Positions 51,643 through 62,682 of a stretch of DNA of 64,000 bases are shown here, piece after piece (within the stretch, counting starts at the first letter, position 1; each line of letters opens with the position of its first letter). The DNA is from Streptomyces sp. NBC_00654. Its GTDB lineage: Bacteria; Actinomycetota; Actinomycetes; Streptomycetales; Streptomycetaceae. Below the pieces are notes generated by a model that worked only from the letters and a program-made list of their open reading frames with translations, did no database searches and had not been told where the DNA came from. The stretch lies in the NCBI RefSeq assembly GCF_026341775.1, contig NZ_JAPEOB010000003.1, positions 558,001 through 622,000 of the forward strand, written 5' to 3'. The translations under genes were made by a program, and so were the position numbers.

Positions 51643-51870
51643 GGTCGTAGCCTTCGCTTCTTCAGTGGATGGGGGTCCAGACACATGGCACCTCTGAAGC
51701 GATCATGCAGCTGGGGCTCACAAGGCCGGGACACTGCCCGTATGCGAGCCACTGGTAACTGCTCCAGAGAACCTACGTAAGGGCCCTTCGCGTGAGAACG
51801 ACGAAGCCAATACGCATAACAATCATCGATTGTACCCGCCACGCCCCCAGCGGGTCAAAACGCGCCGCCC

Positions 51871-53490
51871 CTACCGCGCCCGCTCCACCCTCCGCTCGTC
51901 CCACACCGGCTCGGTCGTCTCCCGGACCACCCCGTCCGAACCGAACACCAGATACCGGTCGAAGGACTTCGCGAACCACCGGTCGTGCGTGACGGCCATC
52001 ACAGTGCCGTCGTACGCCTCCAGGCCGTCCTGCAGCGCCTCCGCCGACTCCAGGTCCAGGTTGTCCGTCGGCTCGTCCAGCAGCAGCGCCGTCGTACCCG
52101 CCAGCTCCAGGAGCAGGATCTGGAACCGCGCCTGCTGCCCGCCGGACAGCTTCTCGAAGGGCTGGTCCCCCTGCCGCTCCAGCTCGTACCGCCGCAGCAC
52201 CGACATCGCCCCGCCCCGGTCCTTGGCGTGCTCCGTCCACAGGATCTCGACGAGCGTCTTGCCCAGGAGCTCCGGATGGGCGTGCGTCTGCGCGAAGTGC
52301 CCCGGCACGACCCGTGCCCCCAGCTTCCACTCCCCCGAGTGCGCCACCGGCTCCCCGGCCAGCAGCCGCAGGAAGTGCGACTTCCCCGACCCGTTGGATC
52401 CGAGGACGGCGACCCGCTCCCCGTAGAAGATCTCCAGGTCGAACGGCTTCATGAGACCGGTCAGCTCCAGCCCCTTGCAGGTCACGGCCCGCACCCCGGT
52501 GCGCCCGCCGCGCAGCCGCATCTTGATGTCCTGCTCGCGCGGCGGCTCCGGCGGCGGCCCGGCGTCCTCGAACTTCTTGAACCGGGTCTGCATCGCCCGG
52601 TAGCGCGAGGCCATGTCGGGGCTGATCGCCGCCTGCTGCCGCAGCCGGTGGACGAGCGCCTTCAGCCGGGCGTGCTCCTCCTCCCAGCGCCGCAGCAGCT
52701 CCTCGAACCGGGCGAACCGGTCCTTGCGCGCCTGGTGGTACGTGTCGAAGCCCGCGCCGTGCACCCACACATCGCTGCCCGCCGGGCTCGGCTCCACGCT
52801 GACGATCTTCTCGGCGGCCCGGGACAGCAGCTCCCGGTCGTGGGAGACGAAGAGCACCGTCTTACGGGTCTCCTTCAGCTTCCCCTCCAGCCACCGCTTC
52901 CCGGGAACGTCCAGATAGTTGTCCGGCTCGTCCAGCAGCAGCACCTCGTCCGGCCCCCGGAGCAGCGCCTCCAGCACGAGCCGCTTCTGCTCACCGCCGC
53001 TGAGCGTCCGCACCTCCCGCCACTGCGCCTTCTCGTACGGGACACCGAGCGCGGCCATCGTGCACATGTCCCAGACCGTCTCGGCCTCGTACCCCCGGGC
53101 CTCCGCCCAGTCGCTCAGGGCCTGCGCGTACGTCATCTGCGCGGCCTCGTCGTCGACCGTGAGGATCAGCTCCTCGGCCACGTCCACGGCCTTCGCCGCT
53201 TCCCGGATACGGGGCTGGGCCACGGACACCAGCAGGTCGCGCACGGTCCGCTCGTCCCGTACGGAGCCCACGAACTGCGCCATCACCCCGAGCCCGCCGC
53301 TCACCGAGACCGTGCCGCCGTGCGGCTGGAGCTCTCCCGCGAGCAGGCGCAGCAGGGTCGTCTTGCCCGCGCCGTTGGCCCCGACAAGGGCGACGACGGC
53401 CCCGTCCGCCACCCGGAACGAAGCGTCGCCGAGCAGCACCCGCCCGTCCGGTAGGTAGTACTCCAGGTGGCCTGCTTCAAGATGTCCCAT
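51871..53490 (-). CDS. ABC-F family ATPase
   Basis: A 539-residue soluble protein with two ABC domains and no membrane part. Walker A motifs are GANGAGKTTLLRLL and GSNGSGKSHFLRLL; signatures are LSGGEQKRLVLEALL and LSGGQQARFQILLLEL; Walker B motifs are VLLLDEPDNYLD and ALLLDEPTDNLD. A charged interdomain linker (HQARKDRFARFEELLRRWEEEHARLKAL) joins them. ABC-F proteins act on ribosomes, as translation factors or as antibiotic-protection proteins; which applies here is open. ATG 53490 chosen; GTG 53505 is possible. Confidence 0.92.
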   Translation of the reverse strand: MGHLEAGHLEYYLPDGRVLLGDASFRVADGAVVALVGANGAGKTTLLRLLAGELQPHGGTVSVSGGLGVMAQFVGSVRDERTVRDLLVSVAQPRIREAAKAVDVAEELILTVDDEAAQMTYAQALSDWAEARGYEAETVWDMCTMAALGVPYEKAQWREVRTLSGGEQKRLVLEALLRGPDEVLLLDEPDNYLDVPGKRWLEGKLKETRKTVLFVSHDRELLSRAAEKIVSVEPSPAGSDVWVHGAGFDTYHQARKDRFARFEELLRRWEEEHARLKALVHRLRQQAAISPDMASRYRAMQTRFKKFEDAGPPPEPPREQDIKMRLRGGRTGVRAVTCKGLELTGLMKPFDLEIFYGERVAVLGSNGSGKSHFLRLLAGEPVAHSGEWKLGARVVPGHFAQTHAHPELLGKTLVEILWTEHAKDRGGAMSVLRRYELERQGDQPFEKLSGGQQARFQILLLELAGTTALLLDEPTDNLDLESAEALQDGLEAYDGTVMAVTHDRWFAKSFDRYLVFGSDGVVRETTEPVWDERRVERAR

Positions 53491-53557
53491 ACACAGCATT
53501 GTCACGGCCTGCGAAGCCCTGGCCCAACCGGTTTACGGTCGGTCTAAGATTCGCCGC

Positions 53558-54412
53558 ATGAGCTTTGGGCAAGGGGGGCCCTCCTGGGGGCCGGGAGATC
53601 AGCACACTCCGGACTGGGCGGCACTGGCCGACGAGTCCGCCGCACGCGGCCGACGCAAGAAGTGGCTGATGATCGGCGGCGGCGTGCTCGCCACCGCCGT
53701 GGTCGGCGCGATCGTGGCCACGGCCGTCATCTCGACCAACAACGGCAACAAGCCGTCCGGCTCCGACAAGAACGCGAACGAGCTGCCGGCCCCGGCCGAG
53801 CTGCCCTCGGACACCTCCGAGCCCGCGCCGTCCTTCTCCTCGGTGGCGCCGCCGCCCCCGCCGGACCCGAAGGACTACATATCCGACGCCAAGAAGGACA
53901 AGGCGCCGATCACCGTCGACGGCTTCTTCCCCGGCAAGAAGCTGACGATGGGCGACCGCGTCCACATCAAGGGCGCCACGAACCGCACCACCAGCTGCGC
54001 CGCGGGCACCCAGGGCGCGCTCGGCGCGATCCTCACGAACAACGGCTGCGAGCAGCTCATCCGCGCCACGTACCGCAAGGACGGCATCGCGGTCACCGTC
54101 GGCGTCGCGGTGTTCAGGACCGAGGCACGGGCGCGGAAGGCCGCCAAGCAGGCGTCCGGCGGCATCGCGTCGCTCAGCGGCGAGGGCGTCCCCACCTTCT
54201 GCCGCGCCGGTACGGTCTGCCGCCGCACCGCCAACTCCTACGGCCGTTACGCGTACTTCACCGTCGGCGGCTTCACCGACGGCAAGCGCGTCACCACGGC
54301 CGACAAGAACGTGTACGCGGTCGGCGACGACCTGACGGACTTCACGTTCCGCCAGATCAGGCACCGGGGCGAGGTCCAGGCGTCCAACGCGGCGGCGGCC
54401 CCCGCCGGCTGA
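53558..54412 (+). CDS. Single-pass membrane protein with extracellular domain, function unknown
   Basis: A 284-residue protein. A Gly-rich cytoplasmic start (MSFGQGGPSWGPGDQHTPDWAALADESA) precedes one transmembrane helix (WLMIGGGVLATAVVGAIVATAVIS). A Pro/Ser-rich spacer and an extracellular domain follow, with four cysteines (TSCAAGTQ, NGCEQL, TFCRAGTVCRR) likely forming disulfides. Conserved-looking stretches are GAILTNNGCEQLIRATY and GRYAYFTVGGFTDGK. No family is recognised. It is divergent from the ABC-F gene. Confidence 0.85.
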   Translation: MSFGQGGPSWGPGDQHTPDWAALADESAARGRRKKWLMIGGGVLATAVVGAIVATAVISTNNGNKPSGSDKNANELPAPAELPSDTSEPAPSFSSVAPPPPPDPKDYISDAKKDKAPITVDGFFPGKKLTMGDRVHIKGATNRTTSCAAGTQGALGAILTNNGCEQLIRATYRKDGIAVTVGVAVFRTEARARKAAKQASGGIASLSGEGVPTFCRAGTVCRRTANSYGRYAYFTVGGFTDGKRVTTADKNVYAVGDDLTDFTFRQIRHRGEVQASNAAAAPAG

Positions 54413-54420
54413 CGCCCCAC

Positions 54421-54446
54421 CGGGCACCGCCCCAGGGCGGTGCCCG
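54421..54446. terminator. Convergent terminator before truA
   Basis: A 12-bp perfect stem (CGGGCACCGCCC at 54421-54432, complement 54435-54446) between convergent genes. Its tight centre implies a 4-base loop with an 11-bp stem in RNA. Confidence 0.75.
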
Positions 54447-54470
54447 AACGACCGTCGGCTCCCGAGCGGT

Positions 54471-55328
54471 TCAGCAGCAGCCCGCCCCCGGCAGCGTCCT
54501 GACATTCCGCGCCTCCAGAGCCCGCGCGGCCAGCAACTCATCGGCCGGGTACGCCACTTCCTCCAGGGTCAGCCCGTGCGGCCGCACCACGTGCACCGCG
54601 GGGTCCCGCACCTTCGCCGCCAGCACCTCGGCGGGCCACCCGGCCGGCCGGCGCCCGTCGCCCACGAACAGCGCCGCGCCGATCAGCGCCCGCACCATGT
54701 TGTGGCAGAAGGCGTCGGCCTGCACGGTCGCCGTGAGCACCCCCGACGCCTCGTCCCGTACCCAGCTCAGCTTCTGGAGCGTACGGATGGTGGTCGCGCC
54801 CTCGCGCTTCTTGCAGTACGCCGCGAAGTCGTGCTCCCCGACCATGAGGGCGGCGGCCTCGTTCATCGCGTCCATGTCCAACGGCCGGTCGTGCCACAGC
54901 ACATGACCGCGGGTCAGCGGGTCGACGCCGCCGGGGCGGTCCCCCACCCGGTAGGCGTAGCGCCGCCACATCGCGGAGAACCGCGCGTTGAACCCGGCCG
55001 GCGCCACCGCCGCCCGCCAGATCCGCACATCCAGCGGCAGCCGCCCGGCCATCCGCCGCAGCAGCTTCTCCTCGTGCTCGGCCCACACCCCGGCCGGCAG
55101 GTCGACATGCGCCACCTGCCCCCGCGCGTGCACCCCGGCATCGGTGCGCCCGGCCACCGTCAGGTCGTAGGTGCGCGAGGACCGCGTCACGGTCCGCAGC
55201 GCGTCCTCGATCTCCCCCTGCACGGTCCGCCTGCTGGTCTGCTTCGCCCAGCCGGAGAAGTCCTTCCCGTCGTACGAAAGGTCCAGCCGCACCCGTACGA
55301 ATCCGGGCTCCGCCTCGTCACTCACCAC
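54471..55328 (-). CDS. truA: tRNA pseudouridine(38-40) synthase
   Basis: TruA isomerises uridines 38-40 in the tRNA anticodon arm. The 285-residue protein shows [18 protein letters not shown] at the start, the catalytic-Asp motif [23 protein letters not shown] and the C-terminal [20 protein letters not shown]. Two extra cysteines end the protein (LPGAGCC). It follows rplQ, the standard order in actinobacteria. Confidence 0.96.
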   Translation of the reverse strand: MVSDEAEPGFVRVRLDLSYDGKDFSGWAKQTSRRTVQGEIEDALRTVTRSSRTYDLTVAGRTDAGVHARGQVAHVDLPAGVWAEHEEKLLRRMAGRLPLDVRIWRAAVAPAGFNARFSAMWRRYAYRVGDRPGGVDPLTRGHVLWHDRPLDMDAMNEAAALMVGEHDFAAYCKKREGATTIRTLQKLSWVRDEASGVLTATVQADAFCHNMVRALIGAALFVGDGRRPAGWPAEVLAAKVRDPAVHVVRPHGLTLEEVAYPADELLAARALEARNVRTLPGAGCC

Positions 55329-55368
55329 GCGTCCCCTCTCGAAACCCGTTCCGCCCCGTCACAGCGGA

Positions 55369-55406
55369 ACGGGCCCGCACCGCCCCGAAGGGTGATGCGG
55401 GCCCGT
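55369..55406 (-). terminator. Terminator after rplQ
   Basis: ACGGGCCCGCA at 55369-55379 pairs perfectly with TGCGGGCCCGT at 55396-55406. It lies 20 bp after the rplQ stop and can end the ribosomal transcript before truA. Confidence 0.75.
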
Positions 55407-55425
55407 CCCGTGGTCCTCAGAACGC

Positions 55426-55929
55426 TCAGGCGTCCTTGGACTCCGCGTCGGCCTCGGCCGGCTTGGCGTCCTCGACGACCTCGGCCGGAGCCTCGTCCTT
55501 CTTGAGGGCGTCTTCCTTGACCGCACGCTTCGTCGCGGCCTCGGCCTCACCGGTGGCCTGCTGGGCCACGGTCAGCGCCTCGACCAGCTCGATGACGGCC
55601 ATCGGGGCGTTGTCGCCACGACGGTTGCCGATCTTGGTGATGCGGGTGTAACCACCGGGGCGGTTCTCGTACCGCGGGGCGATCTCGGTGAACAGCGTGT
55701 GCACGATGCTCTTGTCCGTGATCGTCTGCAGCACCAGGCGACGGTTGTGGATGTCGCCCTTCTTCGCCTTGGTGACCAGGCGCTCGGCGACCGGACGCAG
55801 GCGACGGGCCTTGGCCTCGGTCGTGGTGATGCGACCGTGCTCGAACAGCGACTTCGCCAGGTTGGCGAGAAGCAGACGCTCGTGCGCGGCGCTGCCGCCC
55901 AGACGGGCACCCTTTGCGGGACGCGGCAT
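55426..55929 (-). CDS. rplQ: Ribosomal protein bL17
   Basis: A 167-residue L17. The conserved body is [46 protein letters not shown], then [28 protein letters not shown]. The last 45 residues are an Ala/Glu/Lys-rich tail typical of actinobacterial L17. ATG 55929. It is downstream of rpoA. Confidence 0.98.
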   Translation of the reverse strand: MPRPAKGARLGGSAAHERLLLANLAKSLFEHGRITTTEAKARRLRPVAERLVTKAKKGDIHNRRLVLQTITDKSIVHTLFTEIAPRYENRPGGYTRITKIGNRRGDNAPMAVIELVEALTVAQQATGEAEAATKRAVKEDALKKDEAPAEVVEDAKPAEADAESKDA

Positions 55930-56065
55930 GGTGTTTCTCCTTGTGTGCTGCACCGGCCGTATCAGGTACCGGTGTCAGTTCCCACGAGGCGGCTGCCTCA
56001 CGGAAGTCTTGATGAACCCCGGTCCGGGGCACCCAGCGATCCCGGGCGCCCCAGCCGGAGGCGTA

Positions 56066-57088
56066 CTAGTACTGCTCGGTCTCCACGAAACCGGCATCCG
56101 CGTCGTCGTCCGCGCCGAACGCGTCCGCCGCGGCGGTCGGGTCGAAGCCGGGAGGCGAGTCCTTCAGCGCGAGGCCCATACCGGCCAGCTTCGCCTTGAC
56201 CTCGTCGATCGACTTCGCACCGAAGTTGCGGATGTCGAGCAGGTCGGCCTCGGAACGCGCCACGAGCTCACCCACGGAGTGGATGCCCTCGCGCTTGAGG
56301 CAGTTGTACGAGCGGACCGTGAGCTCCAGCTCCTCGATCGGCAGCGCCAGATCGGCGGCCAGGGCCGCGTCCGTCGGCGACGGGCCCATGTCGATGCCCT
56401 CGGCGTCGATGTTGAGCTCGCGCGCCAGACCGAACAGCTCGACCAGGGTCTTACCGGCGGACGCCATGGCGTCGCGCGGGCGCATGGCCTGCTTGGTCTC
56501 GACGTCGACGATCAGCTTGTCGAAGTCGGTGCGCTGCTCGACACGGGTCGCCTCGACCTTGTACGTGACCTTGAGCACCGGCGAGTAGATGGAGTCGACC
56601 GGAATCCGGCCGATCTCCTGGCCCACCTGCTTGTTCTGGACGGCGGAGACGTAGCCGCGACCGCGCTCGACGGTCAGCTCCATCTCCAGCTTGCCCTTGC
56701 CGTTCAGCGTGGCCAGGACCAGGTCCGGGTTGTGGACCTCGACACCGGCCGGCGGGGCGATGTCAGCAGCGGTGACCAGGCCGGGACCCTGCTTGCGCAG
56801 GTACATCACGACCGGCTCGTCGTGCTCCGAGGAGACGACCAGCTGCTTGATGTTGAGGATGAGGTCGGTCACGTCCTCCTTGACGCCCGGCACGGTGGTG
56901 AACTCGTGCAGGACACCGTCGATCCGGATGCTGGTGACAGCAGCGCCGGGGATCGAGGAGAGGAGCGTGCGGCGCAGGGAGTTGCCGAGGGTGTAGCCGA
57001 AGCCCGGCTCCAGCGGCTCGATGACGAACCGGGACCGGAACTCGTCGACGACCTCTTCGGTCAGCGACGGACGCTGAGCGATCAGCAT
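56066..57088 (-). CDS. rpoA: RNA polymerase alpha subunit
   Basis: A 340-residue alpha subunit. The N-terminal dimerisation domain shows [43 protein letters not shown]. The C-terminal domain, which contacts UP elements and activators, shows [45 protein letters not shown], ahead of an acidic tail. The gene order rpsM-rpsK-rpoA-rplQ lacks rpsD, as usual in streptomycetes. Confidence 0.98.
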   Translation of the reverse strand: MLIAQRPSLTEEVVDEFRSRFVIEPLEPGFGYTLGNSLRRTLLSSIPGAAVTSIRIDGVLHEFTTVPGVKEDVTDLILNIKQLVVSSEHDEPVVMYLRKQGPGLVTAADIAPPAGVEVHNPDLVLATLNGKGKLEMELTVERGRGYVSAVQNKQVGQEIGRIPVDSIYSPVLKVTYKVEATRVEQRTDFDKLIVDVETKQAMRPRDAMASAGKTLVELFGLARELNIDAEGIDMGPSPTDAALAADLALPIEELELTVRSYNCLKREGIHSVGELVARSEADLLDIRNFGAKSIDEVKAKLAGMGLALKDSPPGFDPTAAADAFGADDDADAGFVETEQY

Positions 57089-57233
57089 GAGGAGAATCCT
57101 TCAGTCGTGGGCACCCACTATTTGATGCCCGACAGATGAAACAAGGGTACGGGCGGCACACCCCCGAAGAGATGTACCGCCCGGTCCCACAGGTGCGCGT
57201 TACACGCGGACGGCCGTTACCGGCGTCCGTGCG

Positions 57234-57638
57234 TCAGACGCGACGACGCTTCGGCGGACGGCAGCCGTTGTGCGGCGTCGGGGTGACGTCCTGGATCGAA
57301 CCGACCTCGAGGCCCGTGGCCTGGAGGGAGCGGATCGCGGTCTCGCGGCCGGAGCCCGGACCCTTGACGAAGACGTCAACCTTGCGCATGCCGTGCTCCT
57401 GCGCGCGGCGGGCGGCCGACTCGGCGGCCATCTGCGCGGCGAAGGGGGTGGACTTGCGCGAGCCCTTGAAGCCGACGTGGCCGGCGGAGGCCCAGGAGAT
57501 CACGTTGCCCGAGGGGTCCGTGATCGAGACGATGGTGTTGTTGAACGTGCTCTTGATGTGCGCGTGGCCGTGAGCGACGTTCTTCTTTTCCTTGCGACGC
57601 ACCTTCTTGGCTGCGCCCTGACGACCCTTGGGGGGCAT
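57234..57638 (-). CDS. rpsK: Ribosomal protein uS11
   Basis: A 134-residue S11 ([50 protein letters not shown], and the end [18 protein letters not shown]). It lies between rpsM and rpoA on the same strand. Confidence 0.98.
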   Translation of the reverse strand: MPPKGRQGAAKKVRRKEKKNVAHGHAHIKSTFNNTIVSITDPSGNVISWASAGHVGFKGSRKSTPFAAQMAAESAARRAQEHGMRKVDVFVKGPGSGRETAIRSLQATGLEVGSIQDVTPTPHNGCRPPKRRRV

Positions 57639-57743
57639 GTCTTGACTCCAGATGGAGAGGGGAGGTGATCGGTCCTACAGCGAAGACCGCTGGATGCTGC
57701 GGATGTCCGGGGATCCGGACGCTCGCAGTGCGTCCGCTGAGGA

Positions 57744-58124
57744 CTACTTCTTGCCCGGCTTCTTCTTACCGGCGATGGCGCGACGCGGGCCCTTGCGGGT
57801 ACGCGCGTTCGTGCTGGTGCGCTGGCCGTGGACCGGCAGACCGCGACGGTGACGGATGCCCTGGTAGCAGCCGATCTCGACCTTGCGGCGGATGTCGGCC
57901 TGGATCTCGCGTCGAAGGTCACCCTCGGTGCGGAGGTTGGCGTCGACGTACTCGCGGATCTTGACCAGGTCCTCTTCGGCCAGGTCACGAACGCGGGTGT
58001 TCGGGTTCACGCCGGTGGTGGCGAGGATCTCCTTGGACCGGGTGCGCCCGATGCCGAAGACGTAGGTGAGGGCAACCTCCACGCGCTTTTCGCGCGGGAT
58101 GTCAACACCTGAAACGCGTGCCAT
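57744..58124 (-). CDS. rpsM: Ribosomal protein uS13
   Basis: A 126-residue S13 ([34 protein letters not shown], then [25 protein letters not shown], Lys-rich end). It lies 105 bp upstream of rpsK. Confidence 0.98.
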   Translation of the reverse strand: MARVSGVDIPREKRVEVALTYVFGIGRTRSKEILATTGVNPNTRVRDLAEEDLVKIREYVDANLRTEGDLRREIQADIRRKVEIGCYQGIRHRRGLPVHGQRTSTNARTRKGPRRAIAGKKKPGKK

Positions 58125-58318
58125 TCAATGGCTCCAGTTGTTATATCGGGGGTCTTCCGCAGTGCCGCTCCCGGCCGCCGACCTCTCGCTCGGAGAGGTG
58201 GTACGTCCGGGTCCCCGGCCCCCGCCGGAGGTGTCGTCAGCCGTGGCTTGGACGGGCTCTGCGTATGTACGTATTACGTGCGTCGCGCGAAGTGCTGCGA
58301 GATGCAGGTGGTCGTGCG

Positions 58319-58432
58319 TCAGCCCTGGCGCTGCTTGTGGCGCAGGTTGTCGCAGATGACCATGACCCGACCGTGACGGCGGATCACCTTGCACTTGTCG
58401 CAGATCTTCTTGACGCTCGGCTTGACCTTCAT
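58319..58432 (-). CDS. rpmJ: Ribosomal protein bL36 (short CDS)
   Basis: A 37-residue L36 from ATG 58432 ([19 protein letters not shown], ending RHKQRQG). The zinc ligands CDKC and a later Cys/His pair (VICDNLRH) mark the zinc-binding form. It lies between infA and rpsM. Confidence 0.97.
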   Translation of the reverse strand: MKVKPSVKKICDKCKVIRRHGRVMVICDNLRHKQRQG

Positions 58433-58492
58433 GGGATGTCAGGTTCTCCGGGTCAGTGCCATCACCGCGCCGAAACGGGGTGGGGGCAAGAT

Positions 58493-58714
58493 CTACTTGT
58501 ACCGGTAGACGATCCGGCCACGCGTCAGGTCGTACGGAGAGAGCTCCACCACGACCCGGTCGTCCGGGAGGATACGGATGTAGTGCATCCGCATCTTGCC
58601 GGAGATGTGCGCGAGGACCTTGTGACCGTTCTGGAGTTCCACCTTGAACATGGCGTTCGGGAGGGACTCGATCACGGTGCCCTCAATTTCGATGGCACCT
58701 TGCTTCTTGGCCAC
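58493..58714 (-). CDS. infA: Translation initiation factor IF-1
   Basis: A 73-residue IF-1 of the OB fold, from GTG 58714 ([59 protein letters not shown]). It is 60 bp upstream of rpmJ. Confidence 0.98.
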   Translation of the reverse strand: MAKKQGAIEIEGTVIESLPNAMFKVELQNGHKVLAHISGKMRMHYIRILPDDRVVVELSPYDLTRGRIVYRYK

Positions 58715-58879
58715 GCTTCGCCTTTCGAATCGGCTACCTTGATCGACTCTCATCGCCGTATGCGGACACACGGATGCACGAGAGCCGACGAGTCAGTCTA
58801 CGTCAGCGGACTCCAAAAGACGAATCCGTCAAGTTTGCCCAGTGCGGATGATCCTTAGACCTGCGGAAGACCGGCGGGA

Positions 58880-59716
58880 TCAGCCCAGCGGGTCGGGGGC
58901 CGCCGTGATGCCGTACTCCGCGAGCTTCGCCCGGCCGCAGTCCACCGCGGTCAGGACGAGCGGGCCGTTCTCCGTCAGGGCGATGGAGTGCTCCCAGTGC
59001 GAGGACCAGGTGCCGTCCGTCGTCAGGACGGTCCACTCGTCGCTGAGCACCTCCGTCTGCGCCGTACCGAGCGAGACCATGGGCTCGATGGCCAGGCAGA
59101 CGCCCGGGACCAGCTTGATGCCCTTGCCGCGCTTGCGGGAGACGTAGTTCAGCAGGTGCGGGTCCATGTGCATCTCGGTGCCGATGCCGTGGCCGCCGTA
59201 GTCCTCGATGATCCCGTACTTGCCGGTGGCCGGCCGGGGCTGGCGGCGGATGTAGGACTCGATCGCCTTCGAGATGTCGACCAGCCGGTTGTTCACCTTC
59301 ATCGCGGCGATGCCGGCCCACATCGACTCCTCGGTCACCCGGGAGAGCTCGATCAGCTCCGGAGCGTGACCGGTGCCGACGAAAGCCGTGTACGCGGCAT
59401 CACCGTGCCAGCCGTCGATGATCGCGCCGGCGTCGATCGAGATGATGTCGCCGTCCTTGAGGACGGTCTTCTCGTCGGGGATGCCGTGCACGACGACCTC
59501 GTTGACCGAGGTGCAGATGGTCGCGGGGAATCCGCCGTACCCGAGGAAGTTCGACTTCGCCCCGTGGTCGGCGATCACCTTGCGCGCGACCTCGTCCAGG
59601 TCCTTCGTGGTGGCGCCCGGCACGGCCGCCTCACGGGTGGCGGCGTGAATGGCAGCGACCACCAGGCCGGCCTCGCGCATCTTCGCGATCTGCTCGGGGG
59701 TCTTGATCTGCACCAT
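58880..59716 (-). CDS. map: Methionine aminopeptidase, type I
   Basis: A 278-residue metallopeptidase that removes N-terminal Met from nascent proteins. Metal ligands appear in SIDAGAIIDGWHGDAAYT, GGHGIGTEMHMDPH and LAIEPMV, and the last Glu in DGTWSSHWEHSIALTENG. It is separated from adk by a strong hairpin. Confidence 0.97.
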   Translation of the reverse strand: MVQIKTPEQIAKMREAGLVVAAIHAATREAAVPGATTKDLDEVARKVIADHGAKSNFLGYGGFPATICTSVNEVVVHGIPDEKTVLKDGDIISIDAGAIIDGWHGDAAYTAFVGTGHAPELIELSRVTEESMWAGIAAMKVNNRLVDISKAIESYIRRQPRPATGKYGIIEDYGGHGIGTEMHMDPHLLNYVSRKRGKGIKLVPGVCLAIEPMVSLGTAQTEVLSDEWTVLTTDGTWSSHWEHSIALTENGPLVLTAVDCGRAKLAEYGITAAPDPLG

Positions 59717-59779
59717 TGCTCGGCGCCTCTCTGCATCGAAGGATGGCGGCTGCGGCCGTACCCAACGATACGGCGCAAA

Positions 59780-59818
59780 CAGTCGGCCGCGGCGCCCCTG
59801 GGGCGCCGCGGCCGACTG
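59780..59818. terminator. Strong hairpin between adk and map
   Basis: A near-perfect palindrome centred on T59799 whose arms (CAGTCGGCCGCGGCGCC and complement) can form a stem of about 17 bp. It lies 24 bp after the adk stop and likely ends or attenuates the secY-adk transcript before map. Confidence 0.8.
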
Positions 59819-59841
59819 CGAAGGTGGGAAACGGGGCGTTG

Positions 59842-60501
59842 CTAGTCCTGGTCGGACTTCTGGAGCGCCTCCATGGCACGCGCGGTCACATCGGTGACCT
59901 TGCCGAGCGCGGAGATGGTCACTACCAGGCCCTGGGCCCGGTAGTAGTCGATGATCGGCTCGGTCTGCGTGTGGTAGACCTCCAGCCGGGTACGGACCGT
60001 CTCCTCGCTGTCGTCGTCCCGCTGGTACAGCTCGCCGCCGCAGGTGTCGCAGACACCCTCGGTCCGCGGCGGGTTGTACGTCACGTGGAAGACGTGCGCG
60101 CTGTCGCTGCGGCAGATGCGGCGGCCCGCGATCCGCTTCACGACCTCGTCCTCGGGGACCTCCAGGTCGAGGACCGCGTCCAGCTTTACGCCCTCGTCCT
60201 TGAGCATCGCGTCAAGGGCTTCGGCCTGACCCACGTTGCGCGGGAAGCCGTCGAGCAGGAAGCCGTTCACGGCGTCCGACTGGGCCATGCGGTCCTTGGC
60301 CATCCCGATGGTGACCTCGTCCGGCACCAGCTGACCGGCGTCCATGAAGGCGCGGGCCTGCTTGCCGAGGTCGGTGCCCCGGCTGATGTTGGCGCGGAAG
60401 AGATCGCCCGTCGAGATGTGCGGAATCGACAGGTTCTTGGCAAGGTACGCAGCCTGCGTTCCCTTGCCGGCACCAGGAGGCCCGACGAGGACGATTCGCA
60501 T
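59842..60501 (-). CDS. adk: Adenylate kinase
   Basis: A 219-residue kinase (AMP + ATP to 2 ADP). It shows P-loop [18 protein letters not shown]-binding [30 protein letters not shown] and a long lid with Cys ([15 protein letters not shown]). ATG 60501 overlaps the secY TGA by one base (TGATG). Confidence 0.98.
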   Translation of the reverse strand: MRIVLVGPPGAGKGTQAAYLAKNLSIPHISTGDLFRANISRGTDLGKQARAFMDAGQLVPDEVTIGMAKDRMAQSDAVNGFLLDGFPRNVGQAEALDAMLKDEGVKLDAVLDLEVPEDEVVKRIAGRRICRSDSAHVFHVTYNPPRTEGVCDTCGGELYQRDDDSEETVRTRLEVYHTQTEPIIDYYRAQGLVVTISALGKVTDVTARAMEALQKSDQD

Positions 60502-61820
60502 CAGCGGAGGAACCCTTCGTAATTGCGCTGCTGGAGCTGACTCTCGATCTGCTTCACGGTTTCCAGACCCACACCCACGATGATGAGGATGCTCGTCCCG
60601 CCGAACGGGAAGTTCTGGTTAGCACCGCCGAAGCCTGCCAACGCCATCGTCGGCACCAGAGCGATCAGACCCAGGTACAGCGAGCCCGGCCAAGTGATCC
60701 TGTTGAGCACGTAGCTCAGGTACTCGGCAGTAGGTCGACCAGCCCGGATACCCGGGATGAAGCCACCATACTTCTTCATGTTGTCGGCGACTTCCTCGGG
60801 GTTGAACGAGATCGCCACGTAGAAGAAGGCGAAGAACACGATCAACAGGAAGTACGTCGCGATGTAGTACGGGTGGTCACCCTTGACGAAGTGGTCCTGG
60901 ATCCAGGTCGCCCAGCCCGCCTGGGAACCGGAGAACTGGACGATCAGGGCCGGGATGTAGAGCAGCGACGAGGCGAAGATGACGGGAATCACACCCGCCT
61001 GGTTCACCTTCAGCGGGATGTACGTGGACGTACCGCCGTACGACCGGCGGCCGATCATGCGCTTCGCGTACTGCACCGGGATACGGCGCTGGGCCTGCTC
61101 GACGAAGACGACGAGCGCGACCATCACGAAGCCGATGAGGATGACCGTGCCGAACTCGATCCAGCCGTCGGCCAGCTTGCCGCTCTCCTTGATGGCCCAC
61201 AGGGCACCCGGGAAGCTCGCGGCGATCGAGATGAACATCAGGATCGACATGCCGTTGCCGATGCCGCGGTCCGTGATGAGCTCACCGAGCCACATGACGG
61301 CGGCGGTACCGGCGGTCATGGTGAGCACCATGACGACGGTGGTGAAGATCGACTGGTTCGGGACGATCTGGTCGCCCACGGAGCAGCTGCTGAACAGCGC
61401 ACCGCTGCGGGCGGTTGCCACCAGACCCGTGCCCTGGAGGATGGCGAGCGCCACGGTCAGATAACGCGTGTACTGCGTGATCTTGGCCGTGCCGGACTGA
61501 CCCTCCTTCTTGAGGGCCTCCAGCCGGGGGATGACGACGGTCAGCAGCTGGAGAATGATGCTGGCCGTGATGTACGGCATGATGCCGAGCGCGAAGATCG
61601 TGATCTGCAGCAGTGCACCACCGCTGAACATGTTCACCAGGCCGAAGAGGCTGTTGTTGCCCTTGCTTGCCTGGTCAACACAAATCTGGACGTTCTCGTA
61701 GCTCACACCGGGCACCGGGATGTGTGCCCCGAGCCGGTAAAGCACGATGATGCCGAGCGTGAAGAACAGCTTCTTGCGCAGGTCGGGCGTCTTGAACGCC
61801 CGGGCGAACGCGGTGAGCAC
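60501..61820 (-). CDS. secY: Protein translocase subunit SecY
   Basis: A 439-residue ten-helix channel protein of the Sec translocon, from GTG 61820 ([39 protein letters not shown]). Landmarks are [22 protein letters not shown] and [19 protein letters not shown], and the cytoplasmic loops ending [29 protein letters not shown]. The ORF extends upstream without a plausible earlier start. Confidence 0.98.
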   Translation of the reverse strand: MLTAFARAFKTPDLRKKLFFTLGIIVLYRLGAHIPVPGVSYENVQICVDQASKGNNSLFGLVNMFSGGALLQITIFALGIMPYITASIILQLLTVVIPRLEALKKEGQSGTAKITQYTRYLTVALAILQGTGLVATARSGALFSSCSVGDQIVPNQSIFTTVVMVLTMTAGTAAVMWLGELITDRGIGNGMSILMFISIAASFPGALWAIKESGKLADGWIEFGTVILIGFVMVALVVFVEQAQRRIPVQYAKRMIGRRSYGGTSTYIPLKVNQAGVIPVIFASSLLYIPALIVQFSGSQAGWATWIQDHFVKGDHPYYIATYFLLIVFFAFFYVAISFNPEEVADNMKKYGGFIPGIRAGRPTAEYLSYVLNRITWPGSLYLGLIALVPTMALAGFGGANQNFPFGGTSILIIVGVGLETVKQIESQLQQRNYEGFLR

Positions 61821-61974
61821 GGTGCCTCCTGCGACCCCCGCGCAATGCGTAGAGGTGACGGTCTTGAGGATCGACGGATACGAAACAGTCAAAGGTCCCG
61901 GGGCAGTTGCCCAGGGAGATAGCACAACAACGCACGCCACCTTACCGGCGACCATGCCCGCCTAGGAACGACCA

Positions 61975-62008
61975 ACCGGGGATGCCCCATATGAGAGGCA
62001 TCCCCGGT
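61975..62008 (-). terminator. Hairpin between rplO and secY
   Basis: ACCGGGGATGCC at 61975-61986 pairs with GGCATCCCCGGT at 61997-62008 (12 bp, 10-base loop), 34 bp after the rplO stop. It ends the upstream ribosomal operon or attenuates reading into secY, implying a promoter in 61821-61974. Confidence 0.8.
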
Positions 62009-62042
62009 CGGATGTTCAGTACATCGAGTTGTCCGAGTTGTC

Positions 62043-62498
62043 TCAGACGAGCTCGGTGACGGTGCCGCCGGCGGCGGCAATCTTCTCCTTGGCGGAGCCG
62101 GAGACGGCGTCAACCGAAACCTGCAGCGCCACGGAGATCTCGCCCTGGCCAAGGACCTTGACGAGGTGGTTGTTGCGCACAGCGCCCTTGGCGACCAGAT
62201 CGGCCACCGTGACCTCTCCACCCTCGGGGTAGAGCGTCGCGAGCTTGTCCAGGTTCACGACCTGGTACTCCGTGCGGAACGGGTTCTTGAAGCCCTTGAG
62301 CTTCGGGAGACGCATGTGGAGGGGCATCTGGCCACCCTCGAAGCGCTCCGGAACCTGGTAACGAGCCTTCGTACCCTTGGTACCACGGCCTGCGGTCTTA
62401 CCCTTGGACGCCTCACCACGACCCACACGGGTCTTGGCGGTCTTGGCGCCCGGGGCAGGCCGGAGGTTGTGGGCCTTCAGCGGGCTGTTCTCCGCCAT
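62043..62498 (-). CDS. rplO: Ribosomal protein uL15
   Basis: A 151-residue L15 ([40 protein letters not shown] start region, [18 protein letters not shown]). ATG 62498 lies directly after the rpmD stop. Confidence 0.97.
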   Translation of the reverse strand: MAENSPLKAHNLRPAPGAKTAKTRVGRGEASKGKTAGRGTKGTKARYQVPERFEGGQMPLHMRLPKLKGFKNPFRTEYQVVNLDKLATLYPEGGEVTVADLVAKGAVRNNHLVKVLGQGEISVALQVSVDAVSGSAKEKIAAAGGTVTELV

Positions 62499-62499
62499 G

Positions 62500-62682
62500 T
62501 CAGTCAACCTCCTCAACCGTCACGAGGTGGCGGACGGTGTGAACCATTCCGCGGAACTCGGGGCGGTCCTCCTTGACAACCGAGTCGTTCAGGCGCTTGA
62601 GCCCGAGCGAACGCAGGGTGTCGCGGTGGTTCTGCTTGCTGCCGATGTACGACTTCGTCTGCGTGATCTTGAGGCGAGCCAT
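62500..62682 (-). CDS. rpmD: Ribosomal protein uL30
   Basis: A 60-residue L30 ([52 protein letters not shown]). ATG 62682 overlaps the rpsE TAA by one base (TAATG). Confidence 0.97.
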   Translation of the reverse strand: MARLKITQTKSYIGSKQNHRDTLRSLGLKRLNDSVVKEDRPEFRGMVHTVRHLVTVEEVD